From NCBI RefSeq assembly GCF_964355755.1, contig NC_092673.1, forward strand, positions 30,323,001 to 30,387,000: DNA of 64,000 bases, in the 5' to 3' direction. Of the stretch, positions 1-11,463 are shown piece after piece. The notes below the pieces were generated by a model. That model did no database searches and was not told the DNA's origin. It was given only the letters and a program-made list of their open reading frames with translations. Made by a program: the position numbers and the translations under genes. The DNA is from Antedon mediterranea. Lineage: Eukaryota; Echinodermata; Crinoidea; Comatulida; Antedonidae. The stretch's first letter is position 1; each line of letters opens with the position of its first letter.

Positions 1-201
1 CATGAAAAAAGGAATGATAAAAGTTTACAATAGTTTAGTATAGAAATCAATGGGTATGAGGTAGATATCATCAAACGAACAAACCAAAAGAGGTGTTGGC
101 CATCAGTACAGTTACCTTTCTGATTGTCCTAGCAAAACTCTGAAATTCAGGGAATAATTTCGCCAGTGTAGCATAGCAAAAAGCTATACAAAACAACCTT
201 C

Positions 202-231
202 TTGCTACACATTTCTACAATTGTGTAGCAA
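202..231. repeat. Perfect 10-bp hairpin
   Basis: TTGCTACACA at 202-211 is followed after a 10-nt loop by its exact reverse complement TGTGTAGCAA at 222-231. There is no adjacent gene, so it may be a foldback remnant of a small transposon. Confidence 0.7.
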
Positions 232-525
232 AAAATATGATAGAAAACTATGATTCTCGACTAAAAAATCAGTTTGATTCGCAATATTGCTAAACAAAAT
301 TTTAAAATGAAATTTTTCCCTGAAATTTACACACACCAGCGGGGAACATATCATACAAATACAAAGCACATGTGTTGATGTTTCCAGTTTTGTAAGGCGA
401 TGTGTACAGTAAAGGATTTATTTATTAATAACGGTTTACAGATGGTCACAGAAAACTAGGCACGAAATGTACTGAAGCTGTGTGTACACTAATAAAACTA
501 GTTTTACAAAAAGTGTGATGTGACC

Positions 526-669
526 AAATATAGTAGTGATATGCTCAAATATGGTAGTGATATGCTCAAATATGGTAGTGATATGCTCAAATATGGTAGT
601 GATATGCTCAAATATGGTAGTGATATGCTCAAATATGGTAGTGATATGCTCAAATATGGTAGTGATATG
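526..669. repeat. 21-bp tandem repeat, about 7 copies
   Basis: The unit AAATATGGTAGTGATATGCTC repeats head to tail from 526; the first and last copies diverge. Because 21 is a multiple of three, the minus strand reads as a repetitive open frame, but composition and lack of context argue against coding. Confidence 0.9.
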
Positions 670-3146
670 ACATCTATACAGTAAGTTTGACAGTGTGCAC
701 AGGGCTTTAATACAAGTAATATAATCAATTGTTTTAATCTTTTATCTTTTCATATTTTAATATACTGAATGTTTAAAAAAAAAGAGAAAAAAAAAAATGA
801 AATAAGAAAATTAACAAATTGTATGGAAAAAAAGATAGTTTAAACTGAAAATTTGGATTTTTAAAAATATTCCCAGTAATAATTACAATCACCTTTTCAG
901 CCTCTCTTTACAAATTTTGTTACGCATGAATAGCGTCGCCGTACTCTTAATTTTCTATAAATAATTTAAGAAATGTCAATGGGTGTTTACAGGACACCAG
1001 TGCTAAATTCCTACAGTATCTCTACACTTAGTTCATTGGCCTGATTCATATACTGAATAAAACTTATTTCAATTGTACACAGAAGCTCTACTGTAGATTT
1101 ACATTTTATTTAAACAGCCAATAGGAAACAATTTACAGGTAAAATAAAAAACCACAAACGTTAATAAATGGTGGCAGCCCTAATACAGTTACTGTTATTA
1201 GGAAATTATCAGTTTTAGATTTTCTATTCAACCGATCCTTTTAAAAAAACATTTTTTTAATATAAATTGTTAAATTCTCAACACATACATTACAAGAATT
1301 TAAAGAACGTGTCCTAAATCTAACCAAACATGCATGGTATTTTGGTCTATTGAAATAATTACTGTACAATTCTGTTACTCATTGAAAGAAATTGAATGAC
1401 CTGACCAATCATAGATACAGTAATTCTCAACCACAATCATGCTTTGAATTAAATACTTACAAAACGGTTTTAGTGTAAAAACTATTAAAAATAATTGCTT
1501 AATTAAGTCAAATCTTATCAGTAAAAAATAAAATTCTTCAAATAAAAAATAAATGTATGACTTAATAATAATACTGTACAGTACAGTATAATAAAAGGAA
1601 ACAGACGTAAAAATCGTCAAACGTAAACAAAGTACAATTTTTTAGCCAAAATGATTCATTTATAAATAAGTAATCAAATTGTTGAAAGAATGTAAAAACA
1701 ATAGCCGACAGGAAATAATGTCATTAATTAATTCAACAGAAAATTGAATACAGCAAATAAATAGTTAGTCAGTATCAGAAGTAAAAAGTCTAATCTATTA
1801 TTCGCTCTGAGTTCCATCACTCTTTCCTGGTCAGTATTTAGTACCATACAGTACACTACACCCAGTAAAGTAATTCAGCAGATCCCAGTCTGGTCCCCCT
1901 AAATTTTGAAGATAGGACCAGTTAATTAAGCTATGCACTGCATTTCTTTTAAACCATTTTTAGGACCTCTCCGCCCCCATTTTCAAGCTCCTGGTTCCGC
2001 CACTGTAAATGCTGGAAAGTTTTTGAAATTCAATTTATTTTATTATAAACATATTTTATCTAGTACAGGATTAAAAAAATCAGTTATAGATAGATGTAGC
2101 ACCTGTTTTATATATGGTTCTGTGTTAGGTAGCCTACCTGAGCAAGTACTATCTAAGTAAGTACAGTTAAAAGAGTTCATTATTACTGTGATTAGTGGAG
2201 TGTGGTAAACTGTATAGTTGGTTCAAGGTAGGAAAGGGTAGTCATGTTCAATGACAACTCTAAACAATGAATCTACTGGTACTTTCACTGTACAACAATG
2301 AGGTTTTTTTGTGTAGGTGCAATCTTGTTTGTCATGGTTATCATAGCAGTAACATTATTAAAATCTGTTTACTAATACCATTGTGTCGTCATGCAGCAAG
2401 TGCCTGTGGGCTTAATTGTTAAGTTACTGTACTGTATTGGGAAATACCTTTTGGAAACTTTGTATTTAACCATTTTTTTTGGACATATTTGTATATAAAC
2501 CGACCACATTTTTTAAAATGACACAATTGCAATCTAGACTACATTTCCTTTTTAAGGCAGTAGAGGAAAGATGGAGCAAAACATTTTGATAAAATTTATA
2601 AATATATTAATTACAGTGGCTACATCTACAGTACGCCTACAGTACAGTAGGCGTAAATGCAATCCACATGCTATATCTACGAAGATTGGGTCTCTGGCCT
2701 TCAAAAACCTAAAAAAAAAAAAACATCATCCCACTAGGCAAATTGTGAGAAAAGATGGTCAATAAAAGAGAATGGTAAGTCAAAAATAAAAATGATACAA
2801 TTGGTTTTGTGATATTGTGATACCTACTATGTACTGCCCATTCAGCCACTTTGACTGGCTTACAATGTACCAATATCACAAGACATTTGGCAATGACTGG
2901 TCTTCTATCAAAAAAGCCATAGCACCCCTGATATTACAGTCTGTAGATATTTTATTTACTCCAAAGCGTATATGCAGTGAGTTCGGTCCACATTACTCTT
3001 GTGTCAAAAAATTTGTTCCGTTTAGTTGAGTTCCATCTAGGCATAGGCCCTATATTTCTTTAATTTGAAAGTTGAGCCTCGAGTGATATTAAACTGTTTA
3101 ATTTAACGTAATTACATTTAATTTAAATAATTTCATTCATAACTTA

Positions 3147-3308
<162 letters not shown>

Positions 3309-4031
3309 TTATTATAAAAGATTTCATGAATATTTTAAATCTTTCAATCAGTCGTAAGTACAATCTATCTTTGGTTAATAAAATCCGTGCTAGGCACCGG
3401 TAAACTCAATATTTCCACTCAATAATACTGGGATGAACAAACACTGCCCCGCAAAAATCCTGCTGATGAGCCAGCTGACCACGTAGTATAGTAGACCGGC
3501 CCTAGCTAGCCTAGGCTGGCATCTGCTGGGCTGGGTGATATGAGCAATATAGCCTTACGTGCATATAAACCTTATAATCCTTCGCATTAAAATACACTTA
3601 TTAAACGGTTTTACATCTATAAAATACTTTAGAGTTACATACTGTCATATATTGTTAATATTCGGTGAACTTCAACAATAAATTTAAAGAAAATCGGTGA
3701 CGTTTTTATTGTTTTTGTGTGTGTTATAAAAACCGTCGCGAACTTTACCACACCACCAACGTACGTAGTGTGTCTTGACGCATGCGCACTTGCACGTGTG
3801 TGATGGGTCGCCAGTTTGATTATTTTATTTATTTTTAAAATTTATTTTATTGTTTCTCACTTGTGTAAAACAGTGAAACTTTAAACACTGTATTAAAATA
3901 AAAATACATTAAAAGCAAAAGTTAAAAAAAAAGTCCCAAATAAATAGATATAATAAATATCACCGTTAAAATCAAGTAAATATAGTTTTTGCGGTGTTTG
4001 CCTTTCTTACTTAAAGAGAAAGAGAAAAGAG

Positions 4032-4092
4032 AAAAGTCCCAAAGAGGGGGTAGTATATTTTAACATACTATTTTTGGGGGGACTTTTGGGAC
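4032..4092. repeat. Imperfect palindrome
   Basis: AAGTCCCAAA near 4034 is mirrored by TTTTGGGACTT near 4085. Between them lie a G-run on each side and the small inverted pair TAGTATATTTTAACATACTA. It could form a cruciform or be a small foldback element. Confidence 0.5.
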
Positions 4093-4528
4093 TTAAAATA
4101 AGTACAGTACAGAGTTTCAACGGCTCTGAAATAATACTCTGATAGCGTCGGAGAAGAACTTGTACCACCGATCCAAGTTAGCTGCGTTTTTCCCCGTAGG
4201 ATCACTTTGAAGGTAGAGTCACACGGAAAACAGCTAAAGGAATTAAGGAATTAATACATAATATGCATACGAAAACAAAATATATTTATTTTTGTCACTT
4301 CTGGAAATACAACAGTAGGCCTATAGCCCACGGTACATTCCTGATGTAATGAGTTTTGTTGAATATGTCATTTTAATGTCACATAATAGTTATTCACTTT
4401 GACAACAAATTGGATCGAAAAATACAAACCGTAATTTAAAGCAAAATATATTTATATTGACTAGAAGTCAATATGGGGTTTTGATTGAATTTACCGTTAT
4501 GTTGTCTTTTCAGTTTTTATTTCAACAG

Positions 4529-4656
4529 AAGTGATTGACTGCGAAAATGGGATATTCAAAGTCTTTTTTATTAATCTTCATTGTTCATGTTTTTGGAGGA
4601 CAAAGCATGAGGTATTGCACAAGGAATCGTCAAAGTTATAGCATAAAAAAACAAGT
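4529..4656 (+). CDS. Candidate alternative first exon with signal peptide
   Basis: An exon-like segment: a pyrimidine-rich acceptor ending TTTCAACAG, an ATG at 4547, then 36 codons plus two bases before the donor GTGAGT at 4657. It reads MGYSKSFLLIFIVHVFGGQS followed by a basic tail, which looks like a secretory signal peptide. It ends in phase 2, the same phase as exon 1 of ApoL-like gene A, so it can join exon 2 at 8062 in frame. If joined to exon 1 (5739), a stop follows at once, so the two would be mutually exclusive first exons. Some vertebrate ApoL proteins are secreted through a signal peptide. That this exon belongs to gene A is an inference from phase and position only; it could also be a chance open frame. 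Confidence 0.4.
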
Positions 4657-4662
4657 GTGAGT

Positions 4663-5738
4663 AAATTAATTTCTTAATCTATTTGTACTGCACTTTTTAG
4701 GGCGTAAATGGCATTTGAATATAGTAAAAATATTCTTATATTATACTTTTATTTCTTTCGGTTCCTCATAGTACATATTCAATTCAAGTTTACAACATTT
4801 ATTTTATTTCCAAAAATAATAATATAATTCTTTTCAGGGTTGTTATTGTTTTGATGATCTTTGACCCATGTCTCAGAACGCAACAGTTAAAACTAATTTG
4901 ACGTAAGATCCTATGATCTGGTTTTCCCCGGAAAGTTTAGAAAATAGTCATGTAAAACAGTTTCTCTTCTCATTGATTTCTTCAACACGGATCAAGAATG
5001 AAGAGTCCACAGCAGATTATTCTGACAAATGTAAATGTAAATACTATAGGCCTACAGCATATTCATGAATCAATTGAATCACACATGCGGTTGTTCTTGT
5101 TGGAAGTAAGTTCGATTTCTCACGAATTAGTTTTTGAAAAGAGAAATGCATGTTATAATGTATAATATTCAAAATGTTATTTATTTGAATATGCATTATT
5201 CAGTGTTTTTTTGTACCGACGTATTATTAAACAAAATGTTTTTTTAGTCTCACGTGGCTACCGTACTTCATGTTTTAGGTTGACCATAATTACGTTTATG
5301 ATGGTTATAATTACTCTATGGTTGTACTTTTCAAGTAAATGCAGCAGATCGTTATTTAAAAGGAAGTTATATAGCCAACGTAAAAAGTGGATAGGAGGCA
5401 GGCCTATCAATCGAGGGAAATTGATCGTGTTGATTTTCATCTTTCTAGTGATATGATTTTCTAAAATGACTGCATGTTGTATTGTTTAGTTTATTGCAGG
5501 TCTATAATTATACTATTTAGCTACGACATTAGTTTATTTATAATATTTACATTTAACGACGTGGTGTTTCCACATTAGTGAATTACGAATGTTTACAGAT
5601 TTTAACATTTGAGCGTTTCCTAGTAGAAGGCTTTGTGAAATTGACGTCGACAAACACGTGTCCTCTATTGTTAGTGTTCAATACCGTAACAATGTGCCAT
5701 GGGCTGTAGTTTCTGCATTTGTTTATATTCGCTTACAG
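4663..5738. other. Non-coding stretch upstream of gene A exon 1
   Basis: No gene was recognised. An 81-codon open frame at 5211-5453 has a hydrophobic start and basic tail, but no homologue or splice context that I can support. Two copies of the TAGGCCTA palindrome lie nearby (4316, 5047). Confidence 0.5.
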
Positions 5739-5956
5739 TTAAGATACAAAATGGCGAGTTCCAGACAGAACTTAGAATTGCACCTGAACTATACTGATGC
5801 GCCTACGACAGAAATTATTCAGACATTGATTACACGTTATGGCGACAATGAAGATTTTAATACTTGGTTAGATTTGCTGGAAGATAGTACATTACGTAAA
5901 TGTAAAATTACAGTGAAAATCTTTAAAGATACTAGAAACGGTCCTTCTTCTTGGAA
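5739..5956 (+). CDS. Gene A exon 1 (unknown N-terminal domain)
   Basis: Coding starts at ATG 5751, 12 nt after an acceptor (TTCGCTTACAG), and ends in phase 2 at donor GTAAGT (5957). It encodes 68 residues ending GPSSW plus a split Lys codon. Homologous exons begin genes B (11253) and C (24608). They share a central W-L, a basic strand-like stretch (V-x-I) and a terminal G-x-x-SW. I do not recognise this domain; it is not the usual vertebrate ApoL N-terminus. Confidence 0.75.
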
Positions 5957-7096
5957 GTAAGTTTTGCGTTTTAGATTACATAGCATATTGTCACAACACA
6001 TTTTGATATCGACTAACAACAGTATTTATTTCTATTTTTTCAAACAATTGTCGTTGGATGGATGTATTTTTTGTATTTTCGTCCCACTTTCATTCAATCA
6101 GCTATGTGTTTATATTGAAATTAAATTATATAAATCTAATACATTTCCCAATTGACGTCAACGGTGCAGATCCGTTTTTAATAGTGGGGGTGGGGGGGGG
6201 GGGGAAGTATGAAAATGAAACATTTTGCGAGCGAAGCGAGCAACCTTAGAAGGCCGCCAAGGGCGGTTCGTCCCTGGAAGGTCGGCTCTTTGAGTATACT
6301 TTATAGATGGTTTCAATTCATTTCTGAACACATACAAATTACGCCCAGAAGAATACAATTATTTTGGGTGACGCACTTTTTAGGCACTAGTCCTGATACC
6401 CCACTGGTTGTATTCACACAAAATATATACACTGTATTGGTATGTATTTTCTGAAATTACATACGATATGTCGATAGAAGTCTTACTTTCTATTTCATTT
6501 CAACAATTCAAATACTATTATGTCTATAACTCACGATCATGTATCTTAAAGATATTATTATATTGAGGATACTATGTAGGCCTAGAAAATCGTAAATCTT
6601 TCAAGGCTGCAATTGAGAAACGTTGGGCTGACCACCCACTAAAATTTCATCGAGGGGCCTATAAGCACTGTATGCTTGGCTTCTATACCCAGGATATCCT
6701 GGGAATCAAGTAAATAAGTAGAGAAAAGAGGAAACTGTAACGGTAGTATGCGTAAACGAGCTAGTGATTACGTAATTGTTGTAGAACGTATGCCTATCTG
6801 GGTTGATTTGCATAAATGCCAGGCGACGTCGACGTATAATAGAAATCTCACTGGAGTGTGGCTAGTTCAGACAATGCCAGCGTATAGAGCGGAGGTATGA
6901 GTTAGTATCAAGATATTACACTACTATGGAGAATTTACACAATAAAATATCTCGATTGTTATAAGCCTTACGTGTTCTTTCTTACGTGTTATCTCAACTC
7001 AAAGAAGTGGCCAGTGAGGCCGCAGTTACAGAAACACATTAAGAAAAACAAATATATATATATTGCTATGACGTTATCCAAATTCCTTCACTAGCA

Positions 7097-7138
7097 CTGA
7101 TGAAGGGCTATAGTGTTAGTTGCCCGAAAGCTCTGCTA
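7097..7138 (+). ncRNA. Hammerhead-ribozyme-like motif, copy 1
   Basis: CTGATGA, then a GGGC/GCCC stem with a longer loop, then GAAA and a short AGC-TCT-GCT hairpin ending in TA. Hammerhead motifs are known in the terminal repeats of Penelope-like elements. There is one extra A after CTGATGA and no clear stem I, so activity is uncertain. Confidence 0.45.
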
Positions 7139-7177
7139 ACTTTTCTGGCTGTTTTACTTTATATGTATATAGGCCTA

Positions 7178-7444
7178 CAGTACGTCGGAGAAACAAAAAA
7201 CACTCTCCGTATGAGAATGACACAACATAGATCAGCTATCAAAACATTAAAGCTTGATCAACCTGTAGCCGAACATTTTAATTCAGCTGGTCACTCGATT
7301 GCAAATTTCAGAGTTATTGCAATAGACCACGATGTCAAATGGAGCTACAAAACTCGCAAAGACAAAGAAAACCACTGGGAATTACTACTTAAAACCACAA
7401 AACCTTTTGGACTTAACATTAGGAACATACTCCCAGATCGGTAA
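7178..7444 (+). pseudogene. GIY-YIG endonuclease C-terminal fragment
   Basis: Starts at YVGETKNTLRMRMTQHRSAI, the catalytic Y and following helix of the GIY-YIG nuclease of Penelope-like elements. It ends NIRNILPDR and a TAA stop at 7442. The zinc-knuckle-like cysteines seen in the copy at 27045 are absent because the fragment begins after them. It is not a functional gene. Confidence 0.85.
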
Positions 7445-7673
7445 AATTATTCCATTGACTACCAAAATTTAAGTTTCAATATTAACCACCATTTAAGCTG
7501 TTTTTTAGTCTCATTCCAAAATTGTTTATATCTCTACCAAGCTACCTTCTTTGTTTTCCACTCTTATTCAGACTCCACCCTGGCTCCCTTTGTTATATTT
7601 CTTTTATTCCTGTCCACCCAGGCAGCACTTGCCAGCTTTATACTCTGACGCTATCCAAATTCCTTCACTTGCA

Positions 7674-7709
7674 CTGATGAAGGGCTAGTGTTGCCCGAAA
7701 GCTCTGCTA
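7674..7709 (+). ncRNA. Hammerhead-ribozyme-like motif, copy 2
   Basis: Same arrangement as at 7097 with a shorter stem-II loop (TAGTGTT). The CTGATGA and GAAA core boxes are unchanged. It sits in the 3' terminal repeat of the deleted Penelope copy. Confidence 0.45.
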
Positions 7710-8061
7710 ACTTTTCTGGCTGTACTTTATCGTTTTGATTTAGATTTTCGCTTTTTATTTTTGTATCTCCATTGAGATCCAGCCACTGATACCCACAGCA
7801 TTGTCATTTTTTTCAGTAATTTGCCTTTGGATTTATATATTTATATATATATATATAATTTTCGTTACTTTTTACAATTTTTAATTTATATAAGAGGTAA
7901 CCGGAAATAGAACATACTAATGTAAATTCGAATATTGTTACCTCCTTTTATCTCCTGCTTGACAGGTAATAACATTTTTAGGGCATCTTCATCAATTGAT
8001 AAGTTTACAAACATTCCAGAAGACGGGTGTAATTCATTATTTTTGTTATATTATTATCCAG

Positions 8062-8658
8062 AATGATGTTTGGAAATATGAAGCTTGTTATTCCTGCTAT
8101 CCCAGTAATTACAGTTTTATTCAGGGATACAGATTCAGAAATCAACAAGCCTATAGCGTCGTACCTAGAAAGCTTACAAGAGAACGAGGATGGCGACCGA
8201 CAACGCGCACTTGAAGACGCATCAACAAAGTGGAAGATGGCTCGCGACAGATTGGTACAACAACTACAGGTGGTTGCCATAGAAGTTGCGATCGAATGCG
8301 ACAAAAGTAACTGGTGCTGTAGTGTCGGTGGGTGGTACAATTTTGGGTATTGTTGGATTGGGCTTATCAATCGCAACTTTTGGAGTTGCAGCACCAATAA
8401 TGATAGCTGGAGGTGCCATTGCGGGTGCAGGTGGAGCTATGGTAATTGGTTCCTCAATTGCAGCTGAAGTATTATCAAGCCGAGGAGCCAAAGAAGCTGA
8501 TAAATTGATAAACGAGTGTAACGTCACGTTTGCTAATCTGCAAGAAGTTCGTAAGAAATACCAGGATGATCTGAGAGTTCACATGAAGGTTGCACAAATG
8601 ATTGACAAAGTTCGTATCGTTTTTGAAAAGGTTAAAGATTCCATCAGAATTATTATAA
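8062..8658 (+). pseudogene. Gene A exon 2 (ApoL membrane hairpin), frameshifted
   Basis: The acceptor is TATTATCCAG. The first base completes a Lys codon, followed by ATG ATG at 8063. The exon reads MKLVIPAIPVITVLF, a helical stretch with W-K-M-A-R, then breaks frame at about 8287-8293. It continues in the next frame as SNATKVTGAVVSVGGTILG and the glycine-rich hairpin, to donor GTAAGT at 8659. The ATG at the exon start is shared by all three genes and could act as an internal start. Confidence 0.8.
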
Positions 8659-8924
8659 GTAAGTTATTATAATACCGTACATTGATCGAGAGTAATTGTA
8701 TTCTCTTAAATATTATCATTAATAACTTAGACTCCTTCTATAAATAACATCTTTTCTTGCTCTTTACCATTATACCATACTTCAACAATTAATTACAATT
8801 AGGGTCGTTTGACAACTGGACAGACTAACGAAGATCTGCTGCTATTAATGGACCTTATTTTACAAAAATCTTTCTTCTTTATAACGTGTATCAATCATAA
8901 TAACTTTGTATAAAAACCTTTCAG

Positions 8925-8984
8925 CTATTGGAAACAAGATCACGCAATTTATTGGTACCATTAAAAAGGAAATTGTTTGTAAAG
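8925..8984 (+). CDS. Gene A exon 3
   Basis: A 60-nt exon between TTTCAG and GTAATA. It reads IGNKITQFIGTIKKEIVCK, matching exon 3 of gene C (IGQKIMQFIGTIKSITSK). It is too short to find without the paralogues. Confidence 0.8.
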
Positions 8985-9078
8985 GTAATACGTTTTAATT
9001 TTAAAAGTTTTTATTTTGTAGATAAAACATTGACATGCCTAATATACATTGTATTTAAAGAAAACATGAACACGAATT

Positions 9079-9137
9079 GCAACGCAAGCGACAGTTTGAA
9101 TATCCTTCGCTTGTGATTGGTTAAAAAAGGTTGCGTC
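9079..9137. mobile_element. MITE fragment
   Basis: GCAACGCAAG and CGCTTGTGATTGGTTAAA recur in the longer element at 10775-10922. It is a truncated copy in intron 3 of gene A. Confidence 0.5.
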
Positions 9138-9485
9138 CTTGTGGAAACTTTAGTCTTTCCATCAATTTGTGTTTTAATTTATGAAGGTTAAAATGTAACG
9201 CAGAGTATTAGCACTTTTTCGTAATAATATTTAAGATATGTTGGATAAACTTCCCTTTCAGTCACTTTAGCATTTTGATATAATGTGGCTACTGTTTTGC
9301 AAAACATAACACTTCTTAATTATGTATAATCCCTAGGCTTTAGCTTATTTTCTGTGAAGTCATGAATGTTTGTATTATCTTTAATTTTGAATTGCCATGT
9401 TACCAAGTAATCTGTTGTTTTTTTAAAATTGTTTTTGCTAGTCGATAATTTACATAAATACATTTAAATATTAACTTTATTCTAG

Positions 9486-9572
9486 TCTTTGGATCTGGTG
9501 CTAAAAATGGTTTTAAAATCGTTGATGCTGGTAAGGCCGTCAATGGAGTTGTGAGGTTAACGGTATCAACAG
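9486..9572 (+). CDS. Gene A exon 4 (variable)
   Basis: An 87-nt exon, from acceptor TTTATTCTAG to donor GTAAGA. It reads V-FGSGAKNGFKIVDAGKAV and onward to LTVST. Genes B and C have an exon here in the same phase, starting V-(V)G and rich in T/S/V, but with little residue identity. Confidence 0.75.
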
Positions 9573-9901
9573 GTAAGATCCACATGAACACGGTTTTTAC
9601 AGAATCTTACACTTTTAGAGTACTTTATTGCATACATATTGACCCTCGTCCTTTGGATTTGACGTAAAGCTGTTGGTCCTGTGTTTGTACAGCTCAGGTT
9701 TCTCCCGGTGTCTTGATCTTGGTAGGCACTGTAAAAACTTTTGGCCGTGGGTCCGTAGTTAAATTTCCTCAGTTTCATGTTAAGATTGAGGGTATAGGAA
9801 AGAAAAGAGAAATAAATGTTCTGAAATGAAAAATGAAAAAAAAGAATAAATACATTTAGATTTAGCTTACCTTTTCTCTATAACATTTTCAATTTGTTTA
9901 G

Positions 9902-10200
9902 TCGGAAGAACTCTTGATGAAATTGGTGGAGCTACATTTCGGGTAGCTGGTATGTCGCTTAAAATAGCTGGAATTGCCCTTGCTGGAGTGGCCATTGCAT
10001 TTGATATGTACACACTCATCACAACATCAATCGATATACATAAGGGTAATCTCGACAAAGCTGCTGATGAAATCGAAAAGATTGCAGAAGATTTAAAAAA
10101 TATGACACCACCAACGACTGAAGATACAATGATTGAATCATTAAAATCAGTTGCAGATGAACTTGAAATACCATGTGACGTCTTAGACATCGATAACTAG
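9902..10200 (+). CDS. Gene A exon 5 (ApoL C-terminal helices)
   Basis: The acceptor is TTGTTTAG and the stop is TAG at 10198. The exon encodes about 99 residues: VGRTLDEIGG, a hydrophobic helix (MSLKIAGIALAGVAIAFDMY), then HKGNLDKAADEIEKIAEDL and an acidic tail. The D-x-Y-T-x-x-x-x-S-x-x-x-x-x-G-N-L-D-x-A-A pattern is shared with genes B and C and resembles the C-terminus of vertebrate ApoL. Confidence 0.85.
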
Positions 10201-11252
10201 GGAAGAATTAGTAACCATGATAATTATCATCGATGATTACGACCAATAGGCTTTATGTTTTTTTTTCATTGATCTTTTATATTTGATATAGGCCTAAGCA
10301 TAGTATATAATAATATTTCTAGGATTGGCTGTAATTTTTGTTTTCTCTAACTTATTCTAGCCGCAAATATTGCCCTGGTTCAATAAGAACTTCAAACTAC
10401 GATCGAACAGGTTATTTTTTATATATTTAGATATATTAAAATGTTGAATCAAAGTTTTTGAATTGACAAATATCAGTCCATCAGTTGGTCCAGGATGATT
10501 AAAAACCAAATAAGTTGTTTCTTTATGCAACGCAAGTATAAAAATATGATGTAATAAGAATGGTCTTTAAAACAGTAATGATATGCAAGTATACATGCAA
10601 ACCGTAACTACATTATAGAATTACGAAAATCAAACTTTAGAAGTAATAGAAATGTGATAATACTGTAAGAAACATTGTATATAATACAATGTAATCAATT
10701 GAATAAAATATTTTCAATTCTGTTTTTTCATGTGCTTACAAAACAATAATAGCATAGCGTCAAATGTATTTATAAAGCTTTGTTCCCACTGGGAGATGCA
10801 ACGCAAGGACGTAGACGCAACGCAAACGAGTTGACCAATGACAAGGACATTCGAACAAATCCATCGCTTGTGATTGGTCAAATCCTTTATGTTGCGTTAC
10901 GTCGTTGTGTTAGGTCTCAAGCATTAATTCAACTCTGATGATGTTTTTTGATCGAAACACAAACGTGCACAAGGCAATTCACTGTCTGTTTGTAGAAAAT
11001 AACCTAAACCTGACGAGACACTGATCATCAACATCACCCAGAACCACCATGTTTAATTCGTTCTCTATCTATAAATATCAGAACTGGCTTTCACAGCAAG
11101 GCTAAAAATAAACACGTACCCTCTTTTGTTCATTTCCCGTAACGTATTATTTTCATGCATGGGTTTGTCGATTGTTCCGTATTGATACAAAGGAATGAAC
11201 CCTAGTTTATCTACATTACTACTATGCTTGCTGTCTAAAAACAAAATTACAA
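10201..11252. other. Intergenic region between genes A and B
   Basis: Contains the gene A poly-A signal (10702) and the MITE at 10775-10922. No clear TATA box or splice acceptor was found directly before the gene B start codon. Confidence 0.5.
10775..10922. mobile_element. MITE with internal inverted repeat
   Basis: TTGACCAATGACAAG (10831-10845) faces CTTGTGATTGGTCAA (10867-10881) with one mismatch. Outer arms are rich in GCAACGCAA and TTGCGTTACG. It lies between genes A and B and has no coding capacity. Confidence 0.6.
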
Positions 11253-11463
11253 ATGGCGAGCCGTAGACAGGGAATAGAATTGTACCTGACCAATATTGAT
11301 GGGCCTACCTCAGAAATTATTCAAACATTAATCAGACGTCATGGCAATGATGAAGATTTTATCACATGGTTAACCATTGCAGAAGAGATCACTTCACGTG
11401 AATGTGAACTTAGGCTATAGTGAAAATATTTCAAGAAAATAGGGATGGTTCGATTTCTTGGAG
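11253..11463 (+). pseudogene. Gene B exon 1 with 5-nt insertion
   Basis: Starts MASRRQGIELYLTNIDGPTS, parallel to gene A exon 1. After codon 54 the alignment with A needs a 5-nt insertion, and frame 0 meets TAG. In the shifted frame the exon ends with GSISW and a split Arg codon at donor GTAAGT (11464), so the splice site and phase are intact. Confidence 0.75.

Larger units (their letters stand above)
7064..7858 (+). mobile_element. Penelope-like element, internally deleted copy
   Basis: Lies in intron 1 of gene A. A terminal segment (7064-7165) with a hammerhead-like motif is followed directly by the 3' end of the GIY-YIG endonuclease frame (7178-7444), a 3' UTR, and a second copy of the terminal segment (about 7650-7745). 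Most of the element, including the reverse transcriptase, is missing. The same 3' end occurs on the minus strand at 26365-27045. Confidence 0.85.
5739..10200 (+). pseudogene. Apolipoprotein-L-like gene A, one frame break
   Basis: A five-exon ApoL-like gene: 5751-5956, 8062-8658, 8925-8984, 9486-9572 and 9902-10200, all with GT-AG junctions and the same phases as genes B and C. ApoL proteins are amphipathic, channel-forming or membrane-inserting proteins in membranes or lipoproteins. Exon 2 holds the family hallmark, a Gly/Ala-rich hydrophobic hairpin followed by SSRGAKEADKLI. Exon 5 holds the C-terminal helix pair (FDMYTLITTSIDIHKGNLDK). Exon lengths total 1249 nt, which is not a multiple of three. 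Next to gene C, exon 2 lacks a net 14 nt at about 8287-8293, between VVAIEV and SNATKVTG, so the upstream frame runs out at 8467. It is likely a recent pseudogene, or an allele-specific or assembly break, because every splice site and all other codons are preserved. A poly-A signal AATAAA lies at 10702. Confidence 0.8.

Noticed and set aside
504-728. Repetitive minus-strand open frame of 74 codons
   Set aside because: It is the shadow of the 21-bp tandem repeat; the period is a multiple of three, so no stop can arise.
3720-3800. TATAAAAA followed by GC-richer sequence as a promoter for gene A
   Set aside because: No exon or donor can be tied to it; a TATA-like string in AT-rich DNA is weak evidence.
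5211-5456. 81-codon frame with hydrophobic segment
   Set aside because: No splice context fitting gene A phases, no recognised domain, and an overlapping antisense frame of similar length.
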